Shown in pieces: positions 8,227-13,677 of a stretch of DNA of 17,536 nt (positions within the stretch are counted from its first letter, which is position 1; every line of letters starts with the position of its first letter). The DNA comes from an uncultured Prevotella sp. Its GTDB lineage: Bacteria > Bacteroidota > Bacteroidia > Bacteroidales > Bacteroidaceae. The position numbers and the translations under genes are program-made. The notes beneath the pieces were generated by a model. The model was given only the letters and a program-made list of their open reading frames with translations. It did not search any database and was not told the DNA's origin. The stretch is taken from the NCBI GenBank assembly GCA_937901345.1, contig CALCHM010000132.1, forward strand, positions 1 through 17,536. The letters run 5' to 3'.

Positions 8227-8411
8227 CGAAATAGATTTATTTGGAACAATCGGAGGGATCGCAACCCACGAAATAGATCTATTTGGAGCAATCGGAGGGG
8301 TCGCAAAGCGCGAAATAGATCTATTTGGGCAATCGGAGGGGTCGCAAACCACGAAATAGATCTATTTGGAACGTTTTGAGGGAGCAGAATGTATGAAATA
8401 GAACTATTTGG
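8227..8411. repeat. Tandem array of five 42-bp units with a 14-bp palindrome
   Basis: The core GAAATAGATCTATTTGG starts at about 8228, 8270, 8312, 8353 and 8395, giving spacings of 42, 42, 41 and 42. AAATAGATCTATTT is a perfect palindrome in copies 2-4 and has one central change in copies 1 (ATTT) and 5 (AACT). The segment between cores is also conserved (about CAATCGGAGGGGTCGCAAACC) in units 1-3 and drifts in unit 4. On the minus strand it happens to be an open frame giving a 14-residue repeat (PNRSIS...). The array fills much of the ung-argR spacer (8143-8608). Confidence 0.9.
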
Positions 8412-8501
8412 TCGTTTTGCACTATTCGTGACACCATATTATTATTGTATAGGCATCTATTTTCATTCATTAACGCGACCATTACAGGTCTGAGATTATA
8501 C

Positions 8502-8542
8502 ATTTATGCAATAAATTTATGAATATACAGAAAAATTATTCA
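8502..8542 (+). promoter_or_regulatory. Candidate ArgR operator region
   Basis: This AT-rich block directly upstream of the argR promoter contains overlapping dyads. These are ATTTAT-GCA-ATAAAT (8502-8516) and TGAATA-N11-TATTCA (8520-8542). The half-sites TGAAT/ATTCA match the half-sites of the classical ARG box, but the spacing is longer than the E. coli 18-bp box. Its position and sequence fit autoregulation by ArgR; this is inference. Confidence 0.4.
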
Positions 8543-8550
8543 CTCAAGTG

Positions 8551-8580
8551 TTGTGTACATAAAAAAAGAATGTAAATTTG
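8551..8580 (+). promoter_or_regulatory. Promoter of the arginine operon
   Basis: TTG at 8551-8553, exactly 19 bp, then TAAATTTG at 8573-8580 fits the Bacteroidetes TTTG-N19-TAnnTTTG promoter. The start codon of argR is 28 bp downstream. No other good promoter was seen between the genes of the operon. Confidence 0.72.
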
Positions 8581-8608
8581 CGCCTGCTTCACAAATACTA
8601 AACAAGTT

Positions 8609-9082
8609 ATGAAAGGAAAGAACGACAGACTGGCGGTGTTGCGCATGATTTTGAGCAACTGCGAGGTGAGTTCGCAAGAAAATATCATTCGCGAGTTGAC
8701 ACGCGAGGGCCACACCGTGACTCAGGCTACGCTTTCTCGAGATTTGCGAGAACTGAACGCCGTGAAAATGATGGGACCTAACGGATATACTTACGTGCTC
8801 CCCGATAATCCCAACTACCGACGCACCATTAAACCCTCAACCTATAGCGAATACCGCCATACCGCTGGATACATCAATCTGGAATTTTCTGGCAACCTTG
8901 CCGTGATTCGCACAAAACCTGGGCATGCAGGAGTAATATCATCCGAAATCGACAATTGCGACCTCAGTGCGATATGTGGCACCGTGGCTGGTGATGACAC
9001 GATTATTGTGGTGATGCGCGAAGGTTTCAGTCGCGAAGAGGTCATTACACAACTCTCAAGGTGTGTGCCTTGCAACAGATAA
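8609..9082 (+). CDS. argR: Arginine repressor ArgR
   Basis: This arginine-sensing transcription factor of 157 residues works as a hexamer. The N-terminal winged helix has the recognition-helix motif TQATLSRDLREL at 38-49. The C-terminal oligomerisation and arginine-binding domain has GTVAGDDTIIVV at 124-135. Both are diagnostic for ArgR/AhrC. It is the first gene of a probable operon with the acyltransferase, argG, argC and argD, so it would autoregulate the pathway. An unusual detail is the C-terminal CVPC (Cys152, Cys155), a CxxC pair one would not expect for arginine binding. The start at 8609 gives the usual lysine-rich N-terminus. Confidence 0.95.
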   Translation: MKGKNDRLAVLRMILSNCEVSSQENIIRELTREGHTVTQATLSRDLRELNAVKMMGPNGYTYVLPDNPNYRRTIKPSTYSEYRHTAGYINLEFSGNLAVIRTKPGHAGVISSEIDNCDLSAICGTVAGDDTIIVVMREGFSREEVITQLSRCVPCNR

Positions 9083-9130
9083 ATACAACCAAAAACAACA
9101 AAGAAACTAAAAATCAAAACTAGATACATT

Positions 9131-9766
9131 ATGGAAGAATACAACGATGGCATCCAAGTGATTGTCGCAGATGCGAGTCACGAAAAATATGTTGACACGA
9201 TATTACACACGATTACCGAGTCGGCAAAGGTGCGTGGTTCGGGCATTGCCTCTCGTACGCATGAATATGTGGCAACGAAGATGCGCGAACGCAAAGCCGT
9301 AATCGCCCTTGCGGGTGACGAATTTGCAGGGTTCTGCTACATTGAAAGTTGGGAAAACAAGCATTATGTGGCCAATTCAGGTTTGATTGTGGTTCCCAAG
9401 TTCCGTGGTCACCACCTTGCCACACGCATCAAGCGCTTGGCATTCAGTTTGAGTCGTGTGCGTTGGCCGCAGGCTAAGATCTTTGGTTTGACAAGCAGTG
9501 GCGCCGTGATGCGCATCAATACGAGTCTGGGTTATGTGCCTGTTCCTTTTGACGAACTCACTCATGATGATGAATACTGGAAGGGTTGTGGCACTCCCGA
9601 AGCGCCCTGTTGCATCAATTGCGATGTGCTTGCACGCACGGGGCGTAAATATTGCGTTTGCACGGGTATGCTTTACGACCCCGCACGTCATCCTAACGAC
9701 AAACTCCCCGTGGAAATCCCTCAAGACGTGCTCGACTTTATCAATGCGCATCCCGAACAAGCGTAG
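9131..9766 (+). CDS. GNAT acyltransferase, probable N-acylglutamate synthase of the arginine pathway
   Basis: This is a 211-residue GNAT-fold protein. The acyl-CoA-binding motif A is clear: LIVVPKFRGHHLATRIKRLA at 85-104, with the R92-G93-H-H-L-A97 loop. After the GNAT core there is a cysteine-rich tail of about 60 residues with Cys153, 160, 161, 164, 175 and 177 (pattern C-x6-CC-x2-C-x10-C-x-C), which could bind a metal. It sits between argR and argG with 48 and 38 bp gaps, so it is co-transcribed with arginine genes. The window has no argA or argJ, so this is the natural candidate for making N-acetyl- or N-succinylglutamate. Bacteroides are known to use succinylated intermediates (N-succinylornithine carbamoyltransferase). 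I recall the B. thetaiotaomicron homologue being assigned as N-succinylglutamate synthase from mutant fitness, unverified here. Confidence 0.75.
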   Translation: MEEYNDGIQVIVADASHEKYVDTILHTITESAKVRGSGIASRTHEYVATKMRERKAVIALAGDEFAGFCYIESWENKHYVANSGLIVVPKFRGHHLATRIKRLAFSLSRVRWPQAKIFGLTSSGAVMRINTSLGYVPVPFDELTHDDEYWKGCGTPEAPCCINCDVLARTGRKYCVCTGMLYDPARHPNDKLPVEIPQDVLDFINAHPEQA

Positions 9767-9804
9767 CGCAATTTAAGACACATATAATAAATGGTATAAT
9801 TTTT

Positions 9805-11001
9805 ATGGCAAAGAAAGTAGTAGTCGCTTTTAGCGGCGGTTTAGATACGTCTTATACAGTGATGTATTTGGCAAAAGAAATGGGTTATGAAGTATATGCA
9901 GCATGTGCTAACACAGGCGGTTTCAGTGCGGAACAACTCAAGACGAATGAAGAAAACGCATACAAACTCGGTGCGAAGGAATATGTGACGCTCGACGTTA
10001 CACAGGAGTATTACGACAAGAGTCTGCGTTACATGATTTACGGCAATGTGCTTCGCAATAACTGCTATCCCATTTCCGTATCTTCTGAACGCATTTTCCA
10101 GGCGCTCGCCATTGCGCGTTACGCGAAGGAAATTGGTGCTGACGCTATCGCACACGGTTCAACAGGTGCGGGCAACGACCAAATTCGTTTCGATATGACT
10201 TTCCTCGTAATGGCTCCAGGCGTAGAGATTATCACACTTACGCGTGACAATACGCTTACGCGCCAGGAAGAAGTGGATTACTTGAATAAGAATGGTTTTG
10301 CTGCCGACTTCACTAAGCTCAAGTATTCTTACAATGTGGGTATCTGGGGCACAAGTATCTGTGGTGGCGAATTGCTCGATAGCAACCAGGGACTTCCTGA
10401 ATCAGCTTACCTCAAGCACCCCACAAAGTCGGAACCCGAACTCCTCAAGATTGGTTTTGAAAAGGGCGAAATTGTTTCCGTAAACGGCAAGCACTATGAC
10501 GACAAGATCGCGGCAATTCAGGCCATCGAAGAGATTGGCGCTGCTTACGCTATTGGTCGCGACTGCCACGTGGGCGATACGATAATCGGTATCAAGGGTC
10601 GTGTAGGTTTCGAGGCTGCAGCCCCCATGCTCATCATTGCGGCACACCGCTTCCTTGAAAAATACACCCTCTCAAAGTGGCAGCAATATTGGAAAGACCA
10701 AGTGTCTAACTGGTATGGCATGTTCCTTCACGAAAGTCAGTATCTCGAACCCGTTATGCCCGATATGGAAGCCATGCTCCTTTCTTCACAACGCAATGTG
10801 AACGGTGAAGTGACCCTCGAACTCCGTCCCTACACCTTCCAGACCGTGGGCGTAGATTCTCCCGATGACTTGGTGAAGAATAAGTTTGGTGAGTATGGCG
10901 AAACGCAGAAAGGCTGGACCTCTGACGAGGCGAAGGGCTTCATCAAGGTGACAAGCACCCCCCTCCGCGCTTATTACTCACTCCATGATGACAGAAATTA
11001 A
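9805..11001 (+). CDS. argG: Argininosuccinate synthase
   Basis: This enzyme joins citrulline and aspartate with ATP to form argininosuccinate, the penultimate arginine step. The 398-residue protein has the PP-loop SGGLDTS at 10-16 and the substrate-binding block AHGSTGAGNDQIRFD at 116-130. Most family members have GCTGKGNDQVRFE here, so two positions (Cys to Ser and Lys to Ala) differ; I think this is a divergent Bacteroidetes-type lineage rather than decay, since the rest is intact. GFEAAAPMLIIAAHR and the C-terminal LRPYTFQTVGVDSP region also fit. It is third gene of the arg operon. The final argininosuccinate lyase (argH) is not in the window. Confidence 0.95.
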   Translation: MAKKVVVAFSGGLDTSYTVMYLAKEMGYEVYAACANTGGFSAEQLKTNEENAYKLGAKEYVTLDVTQEYYDKSLRYMIYGNVLRNNCYPISVSSERIFQALAIARYAKEIGADAIAHGSTGAGNDQIRFDMTFLVMAPGVEIITLTRDNTLTRQEEVDYLNKNGFAADFTKLKYSYNVGIWGTSICGGELLDSNQGLPESAYLKHPTKSEPELLKIGFEKGEIVSVNGKHYDDKIAAIQAIEEIGAAYAIGRDCHVGDTIIGIKGRVGFEAAAPMLIIAAHRFLEKYTLSKWQQYWKDQVSNWYGMFLHESQYLEPVMPDMEAMLLSSQRNVNGEVTLELRPYTFQTVGVDSPDDLVKNKFGEYGETQKGWTSDEAKGFIKVTSTPLRAYYSLHDDRN

Positions 11002-11008
11002 TAGTTGA

Positions 11009-11100
11009 GATTTTAAGGTTTTAAGGTCGCTTCGCTTTTAGGTTATAAGCACCTGCGGAGTAATATTCCCAATGCGGTAGCCCCTTAAAACCTTAAAACC
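11009..11100. repeat. Inverted repeat in the argG/argC spacer
   Basis: GATTTTAAGGTTTTAAGG (11009-11026) pairs with CCTTAAAACCTTAAAACC (11083-11100), 17 of 18 positions, around a 56-base loop. Each arm is itself a doubled TTTTAAGG. The loop on the minus strand reads CTACCGCATTG, then nine to ten bases, then CTCCGCAGG. The same pair of motifs lies in the argC/argD loop. It ends 22 bp before the argC start. Confidence 0.85.
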
Positions 11101-11122
11101 GAAAAAACTCCCAACCTCCATT

Positions 11123-12100
11123 ATGAACGAACTTATCAGAGTAGGCATCATCGGTGGTGCCGGATATACTGCAGGTGAACTCATTCGCCTTTTGCTCAAC
11201 CACCCCGCGGTGGAAATTGTGTTTGTGAATAGCGAAAGTAACGCTGGAAACTTGATTACCGACGTACACGCCGGACTCTATGGCGAAACCGATTTGCGCT
11301 TTACTTCCGAACTTCCTTTTGAGGAGGTTGACGTTGTCTTCTTCTGCTTCGGACACGGCAAGAGCACCCAGTTCCTCCAAGAGCACTACATCCCTGCCGA
11401 TGTGCGCATCATCGACCTCGCTCAGGATTTTCGCTTGGCTTCTGAAGACCACGACTACGTTTACGGTCTTCCCGAACTCAATCGCGAAAAGATAAATGGT
11501 GCGCTCCATGTGGCTAACCCCGGTTGTTTTGCTACGTGCATTCAACTCGCTCTCTTGCCCCTTGCTAAGGCAGAGTTGCTGAACAATGACATCAGTGTGA
11601 ACGCCATTACGGGGTCAACGGGTGCAGGCGTGAAACCTGCAGCGACAACCCACTTCTCATGGCGCTCTGGCAATATGAGCATCTACAAGGCCTTCAACCA
11701 TCAGCACGTGCCTGAGATTAAGGAAAGTCTGACGCACTTGCAACCCAATTTCTGCGCCGAAATCGACTTCATTCCTTATCGTGGCGATTTCCCTCGCGGC
11801 ATTTTCACTACGGCTGTTGTGAAGGTGGATAACCTCCAAGAGGATGTTGTGCAACTCTATAAGGACTTCTATGCTGAGGCCACATTTACGCACTATGTGG
11901 ATAAACCCATCGATCTCAAGCAGGTGGTAAATACCAATAAGTGTCTTGTTCACGTCGATGTCTTTGGCGATAAGATTCTTGTTACTTCCTGCATTGACAA
12001 CCTCCTCAAGGGTGCTTCCGGACAGGCTGTTCAGAACATGAACCTCATGTTTGGATTGGAAGAATCTGCAGGGCTCCGATTGAAACCAGTTGCGTTTTAA
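11123..12100 (+). CDS. argC: N-acyl-gamma-glutamyl-phosphate reductase
   Basis: This NADPH-dependent reductase makes N-acylglutamate semialdehyde. The 325-residue protein has the nucleotide-binding GIIGGAGYTAGELIRLL at 8-24, catalytic Cys135 in NPGCFAT (132-138), GSTGAGVKPA at 164-173, and the active-site HQHVPEI at 193-199. The gene is intact and of the shorter (~320) ArgC type. It follows argG by 121 bp, a gap filled by a long inverted repeat. If the organism uses succinylated intermediates, the substrate would be N-succinylglutamyl phosphate; the sequence does not decide. Confidence 0.95.
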   Translation: MNELIRVGIIGGAGYTAGELIRLLLNHPAVEIVFVNSESNAGNLITDVHAGLYGETDLRFTSELPFEEVDVVFFCFGHGKSTQFLQEHYIPADVRIIDLAQDFRLASEDHDYVYGLPELNREKINGALHVANPGCFATCIQLALLPLAKAELLNNDISVNAITGSTGAGVKPAATTHFSWRSGNMSIYKAFNHQHVPEIKESLTHLQPNFCAEIDFIPYRGDFPRGIFTTAVVKVDNLQEDVVQLYKDFYAEATFTHYVDKPIDLKQVVNTNKCLVHVDVFGDKILVTSCIDNLLKGASGQAVQNMNLMFGLEESAGLRLKPVAF

Positions 12101-12111
12101 TAGAAGCGATA

Positions 12112-12186
12112 GATAACAGAGTACAACTGCCCTCCGCATTGTATGCACAAAGTACTATCTCCGCAAGGTAGTTGTACTCTGTTATC
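12112..12186. repeat. Perfect inverted repeat in the argC/argD spacer
   Basis: GATAACAGAGTACAACT (12112-12128) is the exact reverse complement of 12170-12186, a 17-bp stem with a 41-base loop. The loop holds CTCCGCATTG (12132-12141) and CTCCGCAAGG (12159-12168). It lies 11 bp after the argC stop codon and could fold in the mRNA between the two genes. No T-run follows the stem directly, so it is not an obvious terminator. Confidence 0.9.
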
Positions 12187-12222
12187 TGTACTCTGTTATC
12201 TGTACTCTAAACTTGTACTCTA
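12173..12222. repeat. 14-bp direct repeats following the argC/argD hairpin
   Basis: TGTACTCTGTTATC occurs back to back at 12173-12186 and 12187-12200. Shortened copies TGTACTCTA follow at 12201 and 12214. The first copy is part of the right arm of the hairpin, so the arm appears to have been duplicated on one side only. Confidence 0.85.
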
Positions 12223-12238
12223 AAAAAGGACTAAACTT

Positions 12239-13372
12239 ATGACTCTCTACCCCGTATATCCCCTCTTTGATATTAATATTGTGAAGGGCGAAGGTTGTCG
12301 TGTGTGGGACGATAATGGCACGGAATATCTCGACCTTTATGGTGGTCATGCCGTTATCTCTATCGGACACAGCCATCCCCATTATGTTGAGAAATTAACC
12401 CAGCAGTTAAACCAAATTGGTTTCTATTCCAACTCCGTTATCAACCGTTTGCAAGAACAATTGGCTGAGCGTTTGGGTAAAGTCTCAGGTTATGATGACT
12501 ACCGTCTTTTCCTCGTCAACTCAGGTGCTGAGGCCAACGAGAATGCTTTGAAACTCGCTTCCTTCCATACGGGCAAGAGTCGCGTGCTCTGTGCGCAGAA
12601 GGCCTTTCACGGACGCACCTCACTTGCCGTAGAAGCAACGGACAATCCTAAGATTGTGGCACCCATCAATGCCAACGGTCATTGCACCTTCCTTCCCCTC
12701 AACGACCTTGCAGCCTTTGAGGCAGAACTCCAGAAGGGCGATGTGGCTGCCGTAATCGTAGAATGCATCCAGGGTGTAGGCGGTATTCGTCTCGCTACGA
12801 AGGAATTTATGCAGGGACTTCGCCGTGCTTGTACCGAAACTGGGGCAGTGCTCATCTGCGACGAAATCCAGTGCGGTTATGGTCGAAGTGGTAAGTTCTT
12901 CGCCCATCAGCATCTCGACGTAAAGCCCGATTTGATTACCTGTGCCAAGGGCATAGCCAACGGTTTCCCCTGCGGAGCCGTGCTCATTGCGCCCCATTTT
13001 GAGGCCTCCTTTGGTCAACTTGGCACTACCTTTGGCGGCAACCACTTGGCATGTGCTGCAGCTCTCGCCGTGCTTGACGTGATGGAGCAAGAATTCCTCG
13101 TTGACAATGCAGCAAAGGTAGGCGATTATTTGATCGCTGAACTCAAAAAACTTGAAGGCATCGTCGAAGTCAGAGGTATGGGCATGATGATTGGCATTGA
13201 ATTTGCCGAACCCATCAAGGCCATGCGCACCGCCCTTGTCAAGGAACAACACGTCTTTACTGGATGTGCTGGCACCAATATCCTTCGCCTCCTTCCCCCG
13301 CTCACGCTCACCATGGAGCAAGCTGCAGACTTCATGCAGCGCCTCCGTCGTGTGATCAATCCCTCCGAGTAA
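12239..13372 (+). CDS. argD: Acetylornithine/succinylornithine aminotransferase (class III)
   Basis: This PLP-dependent transaminase converts N-acylglutamate semialdehyde to N-acylornithine. The 377-residue protein has the class-III elements: phosphate-binding NSGAEANENALKLA at 94-107, FHGRTSLAVEATDNP at 123-137, PLP-ring Asp208 in ICDEIQCGYGRSGKF (206-220), Schiff-base Lys237 in CAKGIANGFP (235-244), and TTFGGNHLACAA further on. Length and start (YPVYPLFDINIVKGEG) fit ArgD. It is the last gene of the arg operon. A strong terminator follows 33 bp after the stop. Acyl preference (acetyl or succinyl) is unknown. Confidence 0.93.
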   Translation: MTLYPVYPLFDINIVKGEGCRVWDDNGTEYLDLYGGHAVISIGHSHPHYVEKLTQQLNQIGFYSNSVINRLQEQLAERLGKVSGYDDYRLFLVNSGAEANENALKLASFHTGKSRVLCAQKAFHGRTSLAVEATDNPKIVAPINANGHCTFLPLNDLAAFEAELQKGDVAAVIVECIQGVGGIRLATKEFMQGLRRACTETGAVLICDEIQCGYGRSGKFFAHQHLDVKPDLITCAKGIANGFPCGAVLIAPHFEASFGQLGTTFGGNHLACAAALAVLDVMEQEFLVDNAAKVGDYLIAELKKLEGIVEVRGMGMMIGIEFAEPIKAMRTALVKEQHVFTGCAGTNILRLLPPLTLTMEQAADFMQRLRRVINPSE

Positions 13373-13405
13373 TCTCTCGTGAGGAACTAGAATATCCTAT
13401 TCAAG

Positions 13406-13443
13406 TGAACCCCAGAAGTCAACAACATTTCTGGGGTTCATTT
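13406..13443 (+). terminator. Terminator of the arginine operon
   Basis: TGAACCCCAGAA (13406-13417) pairs perfectly with TTCTGGGGTTCA (13429-13440), an 11-base loop between, followed by TTT. This is 33 bp past the argD stop. Confidence 0.85.
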
Positions 13444-13466
13444 CTGTTAAGGGGCTGTCTGAGATC

Positions 13467-13545
13467 GTGAAATGGTCATTTTCGCCCTTTCGAGGTGTCC
13501 GAAACCTTCAAAATGGTTATTTTCTCGATTTCCGAGTGGTCTTAG
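13467..13545. repeat. Two 41-bp repeat units related to the 8227-8411 array
   Basis: GAAATGGTCATTTTC and AAAATGGTTATTTTC cores start 41 bp apart (13470 and 13511). The segment between them, TTTCGAGGTGTCCGAAACC, resembles the inter-core segment of the first array (TCGGAGGGGTCGCAAACC) at about 13 of 18 positions. The period and layout (near-palindromic A/T core plus GAGG-GTC segment) are shared. This fills most of the argD-pnp spacer between the two terminators. Confidence 0.6.
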
Positions 13546-13570
13546 TCTGCTAAATATGCAAAATATACGA

Positions 13571-13611
13571 AAAGAGACTGTGCCGTAAATAGATTACGAT
13601 ACAGTCTCTTT
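13571..13611 (-). terminator. Terminator of pnp (possibly bidirectional)
   Basis: AAAGAGACTGT (13571-13581) pairs exactly with ACAGTCTCTTT (13601-13611), and an inner CGTAA/TTACG stem stacks inside. On the minus strand the hairpin is followed by TTTT-rich sequence. It is about 65 bp past the pnp stop codon. Confidence 0.82.
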
Positions 13612-13652
13612 GATGTGTCAAGTGTGTCATGATGCACACCTGTGTGGTATGT

Positions 13653-13671
13653 ATTTCAAGTACGTTGAAAT
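13653..13671. repeat. Small hairpin just past the pnp stop
   Basis: ATTTCAA-GTACG-TTGAAAT is a perfect 7-bp stem with a 5-base loop, 6 bp past the pnp stop codon. No T-run follows, so its role is unclear; it could stabilise the pnp mRNA 3' end. Confidence 0.5.
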
Positions 13672-13677
13672 GCGTGT

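Noticed and set aside
8143..8352. N-terminal extension of Ung with a 14-residue PNRSIS repeat
   Set aside because: It is the 42-bp DNA repeat read in frame. Ung homologues start at IEPSW, and a promoter box lies between this stretch and the ung start codon.
8227..8411. CRISPR array
   Set aside because: The segments between the cores are themselves conserved, so they are not unique spacers. The core is only ~17 bp and no cas gene is near.
12620..13321. Long antisense ORF opposite argD (233 codons), and similar ones opposite argC and pnp
   Set aside because: They are shadows of well-supported genes; their translations show no recognisable domain and they have no promoter or start context.
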